Source of the DNA: Antedon mediterranea
Lineage: Eukaryota > Echinodermata > Crinoidea > Comatulida > Antedonidae
Assembly (NCBI RefSeq): GCF_964355755.1
Contig: NC_092671.1
Coordinates: forward strand, 13,002,501-13,062,500
DNA length: 60,000 nt
Direction of reading: 5' to 3'
Shown here: piece after piece, positions 30,001-38,693 of the stretch
How the letters are laid out: every line of letters begins with the position of its first letter
Position numbering within the stretch: the stretch's first letter is position 1
The notes under the pieces: generated by a model
Told to the model about the DNA's origin: nothing
Databases searched by the model: none
Seen by the model: the letters and a program-made list of their open reading frames with translations, nothing else
Translations under genes and position numbers: made by a program

Positions 30001-33000
30001 CACATCCCAATGTTTTACATTATACAAACATGTTGATGCTTTACATTAAGGACACATCTCAATGTTTTACATTATACAAACATGTCGATGCTTTACATTA
30101 AGGACACATCTCAATGTTTTACATTATACAAACCTGTTGATGCTTCACATTATGTACACATCCCAATGTTTTACATTATACAAACATGTCGATGCTTTAC
30201 ATTAAGGACACATCTCAATGTTTTACATTATACAAACATGTCGATGCTTTACATTAAGGACACATCTCAATGTTTTACATTATACAAACATGTTGATGCT
30301 TTACATTAAGGACACATCCCAATGTTTTACATTAAGGACACATCTCAATGTTTTACATTATACAAACATGTCGATGCTTTACATTAAGGACACATCTCAA
30401 TGTTTTACATTATACAAACATGTCGATGCTTTACATTAAGGACACATCCCAATGTTTTACATTATACAAACATGTCGATGCTTTACATTAAGGACACATC
30501 TCAATGTTTCACATTATGTACACATCTCAATGTTTTACATTATACAAACATGTTGATGCTTCACATTATGTACACATCCCAATGTTTCACATTATGTACA
30601 CATCTCAATGTTTTACATTATACAAACATGTTGATGCTTTACATTAAGGACACATCTCAATGTTTTACATTATACAAACATGTTGATGCTTTACATTATG
30701 TACACATCCCAATGTTTTACATTATACAAACATGTTGATGCTTCACATTATGTACACATCCCAATGTTTTACATTATACAAACATGTTGATGCTTCACAT
30801 TATGTACACATCCCAATGGTTTACATTATACAAACATGTTGATGCTTCACATTATGAACACATCTTAATGTTTTACATTCTACAAACATCTCAATGTTTT
30901 ATATTATGAACACATCTCAAGGTTTTATATTATGAACACATCTCAAGGTTTTGCATATGCACAAATCTCTATGTTTTACATTATGTACACATCCCAATGT
31001 CTTACATTATGTACACATCCCAATGTTTTACATTATACAAACATGTCGATGCTTTACATTAAGGACACATCCCAATGTTTTACATTATGAACACATCTTA
31101 ATGTTTTACATTATACAAACATGTCGATGCTTTACATTAGGACACATCCCAATGTTCTACATTATGAACACATTTTAATGTTTTACATTATACAAACATC
31201 CCAATATTTTACATTATAAACATATCCCAATGTTTTTTATTATGAACACATCCAAGTGTTTTACATTATACAAACATCTCAATGCTTTACATTATGAACA
31301 CATCCCAATGGTTTACATTATACAAACGTCTCGATACTTTACATTAAGGACACATGTCAATATTTTACATTATTAACACATCCTAATATTTTACGTTATG
31401 AACACATCCTAATGTTTACATTATAAACACATCTATTGTTTACATTATACAAACATCTCAATGTTTTACATTTAATGTAAACATGCCAATTCTTTACATT
31501 ATGCATGCATATTACAGTAACTATTTTACAAAAACTGAAAATAGACAATTAATTAATTAAATAATTTTTTGGGTCTTTTCTTGGTCTTATAAAAACTGCA
31601 ATAGAAATTAAACATTTTTTAATAACATGAATAAAATAATAAAAAGGTAATATCCTTATCGTAATAACCAAGAATAGTCCCATGGGGTGTGGCAAAGATT
31701 TTTTAAATAAGGGGCAGAATTAATATGCAGATTGCATTAACAATTGCTATTATTATTTAATAAGTTTAATAAGAATACTATAATATAAATATAGGGATAT
31801 GGGTGGTCTATATATTCAAATGTTATTAAATTAACAATTTATATAATACAGTAAAAATGATCTGAACATTATAGATTCCATTTTAAACATTCCAGGGTGA
31901 CTGGAAAACAAGCATTGCATTGACCAATATTTGTTATACATCATCATCATCATCATTTTGAATACTGTATATAGTGAAATAAATTACTTGATACTCAATA
32001 ATTGTTTCAACTACTGATATTTGAAAATCTAAAATTATTCATTTGTATCGTACTGTTCTTCATATACCGTAATCATATTCACAGAAATATATTGGATTGG
32101 TTTGAATTAAAACAAGCATTTATTCAAATAAACTATCGTGCAAAATGTGTTCTTAAATTCTCTGCGTCACAGTTACCATAAATATGTAAATTTGGTGATT
32201 TGTCTGGGAAGCCAAAAAGGGATTTCAGTTTAAAAGGTCAAAGTGTTACTGTAAATCAGTTTGCTAAACTATGTGCATGAAAACCCACATTTTTTCAAGA
32301 TGATTTCAGCCACATTCACATCAGTAAATGTTATGTGCCATCATTATTGTCATAACAATTATTATTTTCGTCATTCTCAATCTCATCATCTTTATCATTA
32401 ACATCTTTATCAACTTCATCATTATCTACATCATTCTCATCATCTTTATCACTAACATCTTTATCAACTTCATCATTATCTCTCATCATTCTCATCATCT
32501 TTATCATTAACATCTTTATCAACTTCATCATTATTTACATCATTCTCATCATTTTTATCGCTAACATCTTTATCAACTTTATCATTATCTACATCATTCT
32601 CATCTTTATCGCTAACATCTTTATCAACTTTATCATTATCTACATCATTCTCATCATCTTTATCGCTAACATCTTTATCAACTTCATCATTATCTACATC
32701 ATTCTCATCATCTTTATCGCTAACATCTTTATCAACTTTATCATTATCTACATAATTCTCATCATCTTTATCAACTGCATTATTATCTCGAATCATTCTC
32801 ATCATCTTTATCACTAACATCCTTTTAACTCATTATCTTCATATACAGAATTTTCCATATCATTACTTTACTGTCATCAATAATTATAATATTGTTTTCA
32901 TTAACTACTTATTGTTGATTACTGTTATCAGTCATCATAGTCGTACCAACGTCATTATCTTCATCTACGTGAAAGAAATTTATAAAATATGCGCTGTAAA

Positions 33001-36000
33001 TAAATTATGAATAATACCTATAATAAACTGTAGGTTAATAATACTTGCTCTTGTCCATTCACATCTCTCATGGGAATTTGATTTATGCATCTGAAATTGA
33101 ATTTAAATGTTTTATTTTGACCTTTTGACCCTTGATTGAACTCATACTTTTAAAAAACAAATCATGACAGCGTTCACCGTTTATTTTTCATCCTCTTTCA
33201 TCTATTATTACGATAATTGGCATCATTTTGAATAATGTGTTCCTTAGAAAGTCGATGCATGTTTTAAATCGCGGTGAATTTTGCTTTTTATGTCTTTGAT
33301 AAGCCCTAGTTGGGATCCTATTTCTTGTGACATTTAGTATTTGCTCCATTATAGGAAGTAATTGCATTTTCTGAAATATATGAATTTCGCTGAATCTATT
33401 ATTAGTTTCTTTCAAATGCTTTGTTTCATAGACGTGATGAGAAAACTATTATTAATTTTCGGTCAACTTTTGCAGTATAAGGCTGGAAAATCACAAAATT
33501 GGTTTTTAATTTTTGAATGGATTTTTCACATCCATATTTTAATTTTTTTGAAATGTAAAATAAAAAGGAAAATGTTTCTTGTTTTTGTTTAAAGATGAAG
33601 TCCGAGAAGAAATAGATCGTATATTTGAATTGTCAAGGAGGCTACAACTTGTTGTATTAGATTGTGACACCATTAACCACCCTACTCAGCTTCAGAAAAC
33701 CTCGCTAGCCCCCATTGTCGTCTACCTAAAGATATCTTCCTCTAAGGTGAGTAACAAAACTAAATAAAGATACTACAAAAACAACACTGTAGACAACCTG
33801 TAAATTAGCATAGATTATTATTAAGAAGAGAATATTTCATGAGTTGAAAGATTTTTCAATTTAACAAGGCAGAAGTGAGTTAAACAGGACAGTCAGGCTT
33901 TTCATTATTGTTTTGCGGTCTAAACAACACTTTTATTAAAGCAGATATCAAACGGCAAACATTCGCCAGCCTCTTGTGGCACAAAATTTAACGTACAGTT
34001 AAATTAACCAATAGATAGTTATAATACACTTGGTTGTGTTATGATATCCAATCTAAACGCTACAGTACCTAAAATAGGCACTGCAGTGAGTTTGGAAAAG
34101 AAAAATATATAACATGAATTTGCATGATTTGATTAAGAAATGCTAAATATTAAGGTAATTTATAGTTTTATCACCAAGAAACTGGTATTGCAAACCAAAC
34201 CTAGTATTTTATAAACATAATTGTAAGATTATCTAAGAATTGTACATTAGTTTTAATACATATGCCCACAGTTATAGAGATATGTAATTATAATAAGTTA
34301 AACGTGACATTTTGAACGTGTGCCATAGAATACATGCTGACAAGAAATTTAAAATCATATACATTCACCGCTGAGAAATCATGAGTTCCTCGTTGGCTGT
34401 TTTTCGTGGCCGAGAGAGAAAAAGGAATGTCTTGGTTCATTTACTCTTGGTGTGATTAACTTGCTTGGACGAGCTCGCTGGATGATAATGTTGAACCAGC
34501 TGTTTGTAAGGCAGCATGTTCGCAGTGTTGGTGTTGAGTGTAACAAGGCTAGGCCCCAGCAGGCCATTGGTTGAAGGTCTTCTAGTAGGCACTTGATCAA
34601 CTTTGAAACCCCTGTGGACTTTATGGATACAGATTTTACTTTTTTTTACTTGTTAGATAGGATAATTGCAACACCTAGAATTTACACTTCCAAAATCTAA
34701 GTCTGAATGAATAGGAGATGGTGCCAATTTGACAATTATTGTGATGATGACACACTTATAAGTGTCTAATTCTAGAAAAGCGAATAGTGGCCAATTTTGT
34801 TATAGTTCATTGACTTCACGTCTGACCGATTTTAGTGTACAATAATAAAATGTTCTTTATTCTTCATCATTGTCATCTTTAATAACAACACAACAACAAA
34901 ATTGTAATGGATCTTGGTAACATAGTTTCTTATAATCAATTTTGTTTCTTGTTATCTACAATACTATAAGCATCTTTAGGTTGTAGGAGTATAAAATAGT
35001 GAAAATAACTGTGCTTTAATATTGGATGTATGCTTTGCTAAGTTGTGGAACTTTTGTCTTTTTCTCTAAATTAGGTATTACAAAGACTAATTAAGTCCCG
35101 AAACAAGTCACAGAGTAGAAATATGAATGTTCAAATGGTCGCTGCTGACAAACTTGCTCAGTGTAGCCCTGTAAGTATACTCTTTTTAGATTAATTATAT
35201 TTAATTTTGTGTTCCTTTATTCTATCCTTTGAATGTGTATTGATTGACTATATGTTTTATGGATTTTCTTAATTTTTAGGATTTATTTGATGTGATCTTG
35301 GATGAGAATCAACTTGAAGAAGCATGTGAGCATCTTGCTGAATATTTAGAGGCATATTGGAAAGCAACTCACCCTACTATAAACACACAGCCTAGACCTT
35401 TACAGACCGTTCCATCAGATGGATCCCCGCAACAAAATATATCTAGATCGAATACAAACCGCAACAAAGACAGACACGATGGACAAGAATCAGTCAATAT
35501 GAGAGAGTCACACACACATCATCAGCAAGATTACAGAGACGACCAAAGAGGCCCGCGTGAGCCAGACAGACGGGATCCGCGCAACGACCGTCGACCCATG
35601 CAGGATAGTCGCAGTCGTGACTGTTATCAGGATTATGATGCTCGGAAAGATAGGAACTATGATCCACAATATGAACGTGATCATTACTATGAAAGGGATC
35701 CAAGAAGAGAAGGTGGTCCCAGATCGGACAGGAGCATCCCGCGTGACAGGGAACGGACTCAAGACCCTGATAGGGTAAGCGACCCATATGCAAGGGATAG
35801 GCACTATTCTGAGCGAGATACGCTACGGTATGAACACGAAATTGCACGTGACCGTGATCGTGACCGTTACAATAGAAATGAACAATATGAGATGCAAGAT
35901 CGAGCACGTGATCGGGATAGGTATATAGACCAGCAACCAAATGGGCGTAGCCGACACTGGGATCCACAGGGCCAAGTTAACGAGTACGATCGTCGTGGAC

Positions 36001-36095
36001 CCTATCCTGATCAGTATTCACGCTACGGAGACCCACATGGCATGAGAGAACCCTCTGCAGCGGGTATGGGAAGGCCGCATCCCAACCGACCATAA
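2968..36095 (+). CDS. CACNB: Voltage-gated calcium channel beta subunit (5'-partial), gene span
   Basis: Cytosolic beta subunits bind the alpha-1 interaction domain of Cav1/Cav2 channels and control channel trafficking and gating. Exons at 2968-3090, 10446-10576, 12862-13085, 25142-25263, 25725-25864, 28024-28127, 33595-33746, 35075-35170 and 35280-36095 join in one frame, 1908 nt, 635 residues plus TAA. Order in the visible protein: SH3 core 1-85 ([34 protein letters not shown]), Ser/Asn-rich HOOK about 86-200, last SH3 strand and guanylate-kinase-like domain about 204-392 ([59 protein letters not shown]), then an Arg/Asp/Tyr-rich tail to 635. The P-loop-like site reads GPSLKGYE, degenerate as expected for this non-catalytic family. 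The N-terminus is missing because the window starts downstream of it. The family call is near certain; paralogue assignment is not attempted, since invertebrates usually have one copy. Confidence 0.97.
5780..6600. repeat. Diverged tandem array, period about 165 bp
   Basis: The motif GACTTATGAATATT (with small changes) recurs at 5873, 6037, 6202, 6366 and 6531, spacings of 164, 165, 164 and 165 bp. Around it each unit shares a GATGACAGAAATGA-like lead, a TTACATATTACTGTATAAT middle and a GATTCAATATCGGCCTACT end. Units have diverged but the register is kept. A partial unit precedes the first full one (a TTCATTATTGATCTACC match near 5.79 kb). Confidence 0.8.
6936..7463. mobile_element. Non-autonomous inverted-repeat DNA element
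   Basis: The left end CAGGGGTGGATTGCTATAA is matched at the right end by the reverse complement TTATAGCAATCCGCCCCTG, with one mismatch, giving 19-bp ends and a 528-bp unit. Inside, GGTCTAAC and TTAAGAC-type motifs recur in both orientations. I could not find a clear target-site duplication. There is no reading frame of note. A CAGGGG end would suit a hAT-like MITE, but that is a guess. Confidence 0.7.
8695..8748. repeat. Short tandem array of a ~16-bp unit
   Basis: Three to four copies of a CCTCTATTGATTGGA-like unit lie side by side (GGCCTCTATTAATTGAA, then two close variants). The array is small and probably a slippage product. Confidence 0.6.
10446..10576 (+). CDS. CACNB: CACNB exon b: second half of SH3, start of HOOK
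   Basis: Acceptor tttatacag and donor AA|gtaagt; 131 nt, enters in phase 0 and leaves two bases of a codon. It encodes [32 protein letters not shown], then a Ser-rich lead into HOOK. The WW pair and FIPSP are hallmark SH3 residues of the family. Confidence 0.96.
10577..12858. other. CACNB intron b (2.3 kb)
   Basis: AT-rich intron. It holds one small inverted-repeat element (11756-11905), whose sister copy lies at 45.6 kb. Otherwise nothing recognisable. Confidence 0.8.
11756..11905. mobile_element. Small MITE, copy 1 of a two-copy family
   Basis: Ends are inverted: AGCTCTGTCTA at the left and TAGACAGAGCT at the right, flanked by TTAA/TAAT-like DNA. The interior shares TGACAAAA, GATGTGCCCAT, TATGGACA and TTTTTTTGTCAAACTAGTTTGAT with the element at 45572-45698, so both belong to one family. 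This copy carries an extra internal duplication of an ATATCACTA-CATATTTGAGCA segment. Non-coding. Confidence 0.8.
12862..13085 (+). CDS. CACNB: CACNB exon c: HOOK region, Ser/Asn-rich
   Basis: 224 nt; the first base completes the codon left by exon b and the last G opens the next codon. It encodes a low-complexity stretch with [12 protein letters not shown], close to the SSSLGDIV-type motif of vertebrate HOOK regions. The donor is CCAG|gtatga. The acceptor is ambiguous: the sequence AAGTAGCAG gives three possible AG sites in a row (exon starts 12856, 12859 or 12862), all frame-compatible. Confidence 0.88.
13121..14322. mobile_element. Non-autonomous DNA transposon, about 1.2 kb
   Basis: The left end AGGCCAAATAAAAAAACATA continues to TTGTTAAGCGTCAC. 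The right end is its reverse complement, GTGACGCTTAAC to ATTTGGCCT, giving ends of about 36 bp with one or two mismatches. TAA lies on both sides of the GGCC ends, which fits the three-base TWA duplication of PIF/Harbinger elements. The inside is richer in G+C than its surroundings and contains a CTAGCAAACTAGC-type internal repeat near 13.27-13.35 kb plus a 17-A run near 14.24 kb. No transposase is recognisable, so it is probably a deletion derivative or MITE. Confidence 0.75.
16376..17045. repeat. AT-rich minisatellite, unit about 22-24 bp
   Basis: Dozens of copies of a unit like AAATCTTATGATATAAATAATG follow each other with drift (AATCTTAAGATA, AATCTTATAATATAAAT and so on). No coding potential. 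Confidence 0.85.
18056..18402. mobile_element. TA-flanked MITE (Tc1/mariner-like), 347 bp
   Basis: The left arm starts GAGTTCTGCGGTGTGACGTC and runs to GATGGCGCTGCGTG. The right arm is its reverse complement (CACGCAGCGCCATC to CCGCAGAACTC) with a few mismatches over about 43 bp. TA stands on each side, at 18054-18055 and 18403-18404. No transposase frame is present. TGACGTCA-like sites in both arms resemble CRE half-palindromes. Confidence 0.85.
21498..21862. repeat. 25-bp minisatellite, about 14 copies
   Basis: The unit reads CACTCCTTTTAGTGTCCCC then AGCTGC or ATCTGC. It is strikingly pyrimidine-rich and G+C-richer than the intron around it. Two unit variants (CACTCC and CACTCA starts) tend to alternate in the right half. 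Confidence 0.9.
23407..23430 (+). CDS. CACNB: Candidate CACNB 24-nt microexon (HOOK)
   Basis: A pyrimidine-rich tract ends in tatacatttag, then 24 nt, then the donor gtaatc. The flanking exons join in phase 1; this segment also enters and leaves in phase 1, so inclusion would add eight residues (ATSGFFRG-like) without a frame change or stop. Cav-beta genes are known for short alternative exons at this place. The evidence is only splice signals plus phase, so chance remains possible. Confidence 0.35.
25142..25263 (+). CDS. CACNB: CACNB exon d: end of HOOK
   Basis: Acceptor ttttgtcttag and donor AAA|gtaagt; 122 nt, entering after one codon base and ending on a codon border. It encodes an acidic stretch ([13 protein letters not shown]) followed by SISPQ-type Ser/Pro and KEKRKFFKK, which matches the basic KEKR-FFKK segment just before the guanylate-kinase-like domain in vertebrate beta subunits. 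Confidence 0.94.
25342..25401 (-). repeat. Truncated SINE tail, reverse orientation
   Basis: On the - strand this reads GACGAGTAGGGGTTAC then a CCGGTGTA-like segment, followed by TACAC and CACAGCCACT-like sequence. It matches 53250-53300 on the + strand with few changes and one small insertion. Only the 3' part of the unit is present, 78 bp after a coding exon. Confidence 0.75.
25725..25864 (+). CDS. CACNB: CACNB exon e: last SH3 strand and start of GK domain
   Basis: Acceptor gttttgtag and donor GGAAG|gtaggt; 140 nt, enters in phase 0 and leaves two bases. It encodes [19 protein letters not shown], then [18 protein letters not shown]. This is among the most conserved segments in the family and includes the degenerate P-loop. 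Confidence 0.97.
25865..28023. other. CACNB intron e (2.2 kb)
   Basis: AT-rich intron. There is an uninterrupted run of 15 G at 26419-26433. Segments near 27.43-27.67 kb (GGACACCCCTATTTAGAGG and ATTCAGAGGACACTTTGTTG) look like pieces of a dispersed repeat, but I cannot set its ends. Nothing else is visible. Confidence 0.6.
28024..28127 (+). CDS. CACNB: CACNB exon f: GK domain
   Basis: Acceptor tttttcag and donor GTAG|gtaagc; 104 nt. It encodes [19 protein letters not shown] and NPKTKH, the family's TRVTADISLAKRSVLN-like segment. Phase fits exons e and g exactly. Confidence 0.95.
28342..28750. mobile_element. Palindromic MITE with inner tandem duplication
   Basis: The terminal 32 bp at 28342-28373 (CAAAGAACTTATAACACAAG onward) is perfectly repeated in reverse at 28719-28750. 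The 7-bp CTTCTAT occurs directly outside each end, consistent with a target-site duplication. Inner arms also pair loosely (GGCGCCATTGTGAGCCATGG with CCATGCTGTGAAATGGCGTC). Inside, an 86-bp unit is duplicated in tandem (28448-28533 and 28534-28619; GAGTAGGGCGCCCGCATC start). No transposase. The duplication length suggests a hAT-like origin but is one base short of eight. Confidence 0.9.
29858..31500. repeat. 26-bp minisatellite with 52-bp higher-order unit
   Basis: Two 26-bp relatives alternate: one like TTTTACATTATACAAACATG followed by TCGATG, the other like CTTTACATTAAGGACACATC followed by TCAATG. Together they form a 52-bp unit repeated for about 1.6 kb. The middle is regular, while the ends (before 29.94 and after 31.2 kb) are worn. 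Because 52 is not a multiple of three, the apparent reading frames here are incidental. Confidence 0.92.
32360..32825. repeat. 54-bp CAT/ATC-rich minisatellite
   Basis: The unit is made of CATCTTTATC, AACTTCATCATTATC, TACATCATTCTCATC and similar blocks; about eight full or partial copies. As 54 is divisible by three, the - strand stays open and would read as 18-residue Asp/Lys-rich repeats ([18 protein letters not shown]). It lies inside an intron on the opposite strand, and I take the frame as a by-product of repeat length. Confidence 0.88.
33595..33746 (+). CDS. CACNB: CACNB exon g: GK domain, AID-groove region
   Basis: Acceptor gtttaaag and donor AAG|gtgagt; 152 nt, entering after one codon base and ending on a codon border. 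It encodes [32 protein letters not shown] and [15 protein letters not shown]. It aligns without gaps to the family motif from memory. Confidence 0.97.
33747..35074. other. CACNB intron g (1.3 kb)
   Basis: AT-rich intron with a G+C-richer island at about 34.37-34.62 kb. On the - strand the island gives a 73-codon frame with no family resemblance I recognise. It may be a remnant of an unidentified mobile element. Confidence 0.5.
35075..35170 (+). CDS. CACNB: CACNB exon h: GK domain
   Basis: Acceptor ctaaattag and donor CCT|gtaagt; 96 nt, 32 codons, phase 0 at both ends. It encodes [20 protein letters not shown] and [12 protein letters not shown], another highly conserved Cav-beta segment. Confidence 0.97.
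35280..36095 (+). CDS. CACNB: CACNB last exon: end of GK domain and charged tail
   Basis: Acceptor tttaatttttag, ending in TAA at 36093-36095; 272 codons including stop. It begins with [20 protein letters not shown], closing the GK domain, and continues through [10 protein letters not shown]. The remaining 240 or so residues are unstructured-looking, with many RD, RE, DR and YD pairs (for example [13 protein letters not shown]) and three or more RDRD runs. Vertebrate tails are also Arg/His/Asp-rich and variable, so this fits the family while being species-specific. The preceding intron is only 109 bp. Confidence 0.97.
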   Translation, partial: DLFDVILDENQLEEACEHLAEYLEAYWKATHPTINTQPRPLQTVPSDGSPQQNISRSNTNRNKDRHDGQESVNMRESHTHHQQDYRDDQRGPREPDRRDPRNDRRPMQDSRSRDCYQDYDARKDRNYDPQYERDHYYERDPRREGGPRSDRSIPRDRERTQDPDRVSDPYARDRHYSERDTLRYEHEIARDRDRDRYNRNEQYEMQDRARDRDRYIDQQPNGRSRHWDPQGQVNEYDRRGPYPDQYSRYGDPHGMREPSAAGMGRPHPNRP

Positions 36096-37240
36096 TGGCG
36101 GTTGTAAAAGCCTCTGTCAGAGGAGATGCCAGGTTCTTTTTTTTTCTTTGAGATATTCTTATGATATTCTCGCCCGTAAATCATGCAAATCCTTTGGACC
36201 ATGTGCCAATTTTTATTGTGTTGGGTATCGTGGAAGGAGCATGTCACGGCACCACTTTCTGAACCGTCTCTATGTAAAATGTACAAGAAGCTCTTCAAAT
36301 GTGCAATGCTATGAGATATTTTAAAATTGCAATCCTTCATGTTTCTCGTAAACCGATGGCACTGAATTCAACAGCTGATTGCATTGAGGATAAAAACCCA
36401 GCTTTGATTATGCAAAAGGAGGATATTGAGGTGACTGAGAGCAGTACAACAGTTGGTATAGTGAATTGGCCATGAGGTACCTTTAATCCGTTTTCACACC
36501 TGTTATCGCGCAGATATTGTGAAATATAGACAATTTTCATGTATGAAAATAACTTGACATACTATCTGATACCTCCATTTGGCCAAATTCTTGTTAACAT
36601 TTCACGCAAAAAAATTGTAGTGACCTCTGTTTACCATATGTAACTAGACAATTGAAGTGTACTTGAAGTTTGACAAAATATAATATTAGCTACTAGACTC
36701 ATCGATAGAAAACAAATCAAAGACAAGACCTCCAATTTGTGTGTGAATACAGGTGTGCAACTAACTTGGCTTAACTCATGTTCATGATATAATCATTTAG
36801 CTACAGGAATTTGCGGTGCAAATCCCCCATTACCCGGCAAATATCTTATAGTAGTAGATGTAATAATAGTTGTAGTTTGTAGATCCTTGTCTCATTCCCT
36901 CTATATGAAGTTGCTTTCCTTGTGGACTTCAGAAAAAAAAGAAAACCAAGAAATGTGAAAAATATAATATAGTTGGTTTGAAGACAACTCTCTAGCGAGA
37001 CTTCTGTTAATATGTATTTAAAACCATAATCGCATCTTATGAATGCATCTGAGGGATTTTTTAGCATTTGTATATAATATTGGTAACCTCATAAGTTTCT
37101 TTTGGGTTTCATTTTGATAAAAAAATTATGAAATAGTTGTATAAGCTGAGGTTTATTATCTTTTAAATAGAATTATTTCACATTTGATGCAATTATAAAT
37201 TTAGGGTTGAAATAAAGCCATATTTTTATCTTGTTAATTT
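36096..37240 (+). other. CACNB: Presumed CACNB 3' UTR
   Basis: It follows the TAA stop with no further frame. The first AATAAA I see is at 37211-37216, which would give a 3' UTR of about 1.1 kb. Later AATAAA signals exist (for example near 38.09 kb), so longer forms are possible. Confidence 0.55.
37211..37216 (+). terminator. CACNB: Candidate CACNB polyadenylation signal
   Basis: Canonical AATAAA, the first after the stop codon, followed within 30-40 nt by a T-rich stretch (ATTTTTATCTTGTT). Confidence 0.5.
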
Positions 37241-38472
37241 ATTCAGATTGGTTTTAAGTAGCGGTTTTTTTTTCCTCATGATGGCCGGTGACATTGTGAG
37301 GATCTTTTAGCAATTGTTAGTTTTAGGTATTTATAGTTTTCTTCAAATGTCATTGTATAAAGTATAATATAAAATATTAAATTTTGGGATTATTATTATT
37401 ATTATTGTAAATCTAACAATATTCTCAAGTTTATTTTATAGAGTGTATTTGAATCAGCAGTGTAATTTTCTTGACGCTTTATTTTTGTATTGCCGACTGA
37501 GTAACATTTTTCAATATATATAGAGGGCGACATTGTCATATTAATTAAATGTTTTTCTCAGACTTTTAGCACAATATAAATGGCAAGGGTCAAAACATGT
37601 CATGTTTATTCTTCTTAAAAGAGGGGAAGAGAAAGTCAAGGATTGTTGAAATCTATTTTTTCTTCACTTGTACAATTTATTCTAGACATTATCAAATGCT
37701 TTCCCGTCCATTTCTGGGTGCTTTCTGCTTTACGTCTCCAGAAGAGGATTGGTTGATATCCGACTAGAACGACAATTCTTTTCTATTTATATCGCTGAAT
37801 TTTTGTTTTTAAGTACCAAGGATAGATGATATGTAGCTAGTGAAGATATTAGAATGTTTTGTTTCTTTGAGCATTCCAGAAGGTTTTTTTTTACTGTTGA
37901 TCATGTGACCTTTAGTGGGTATAATGTATTGCGTGTTAGGTTAACACCTTTTAAAAAAAAAAGTAAATGCAAACATTAAGCTGTCCTGTACATTTTAACA
38001 TCCAGGGTGACACTTTACAACATTATTACAACCGCCAAAACATGTCTACATCTCTTACATCATACCACACTTTATAAATGTTAATAAATGTATGGTATTT
38101 TTATGAGGAAAGCCCATTTCATGTCACATGGTCACTCTCTGGAAATGTAAAGCTGTTACTGCCGGCGGTACATTGGAAGGGAAGAATTTGGTGGAATATA
38201 TAAAATAGAAATTTAGAAAAACTTGTTAATATATAAACATTGATAATGTAGATTCTTGTCCATTTTTTGTTATCATCCATGACATTCTGAGATTAAAGGA
38301 AACAAAGATGTGTTATTTGAAAGATTAAAATCAACAATCTTTTAATGGGGACCGTCTAACAGAAAAATCCAACTAAAGGGCCTAGCTTCCAAAATAGTCT
38401 TATTAAAGAACCTAACTGGAGTTATTAAAGATAATGGAATGTTGAAATATATCAATATGGTCAGTTATTAAA

Positions 38473-38693
38473 TTGTATGCATATTAATTAAATTGTATGC
38501 ATAATTATTCAATGGTATGCATATTTATTCAATCGTATGCATATTCATTAAATGGTATGCATATTTATTCAATTGTATGCATATTCATTAAATGGTATGC
38601 ATATTCATTCAATTGTATGCATATTTATTAAACGGTATGCATATTTATTCAATTATATGCATATTTATTAAATGGTATGCATATTTATTCGAT
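38473..38693. repeat. 20-bp tandem array, about 11 copies
   Basis: The unit is GTATGCATATTTATTCAATT. Copies ending TTCAATT and TTAAATG alternate over much of the block, making a 40-bp higher-order unit. Each copy contains the palindrome TATGCATA. Confidence 0.9.

Larger units (their letters stand above)
28128..33594. other. CACNB intron f (5.5 kb)
   Basis: The intron holds a 409-bp palindromic MITE (28342-28750), a 26-bp minisatellite of about 1.6 kb (29.86-31.50 kb) and a 54-bp CAT/ATC-rich minisatellite (32.36-32.82 kb). Other parts are plain AT-rich DNA. Confidence 0.85.

Noticed and set aside
29824-31178. Chain of reading frames of 70-112 codons with repeated [14 protein letters not shown]-like peptides
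   Set aside because: They lie entirely within the 26/52-bp minisatellite in an intron, and the peptides shift frame from copy to copy as expected from a unit not divisible by three.
29858-31500. Possible CRISPR-like array
   Set aside because: There are no unique spacers; unit and 'spacer' are variants of the same 26-bp sequence, and the window is eukaryotic.
34379-34600. 73-codon - strand frame in a G+C-richer island
   Set aside because: No recognisable domain and no matching splice context; possibly mobile-element debris, but not enough to call.
35494-35967. 157-codon frame on the - strand under the last CACNB exon
   Set aside because: It is a mirror of the Arg/Asp-rich coding strand; the peptide has no family character and the + strand gene is certain.
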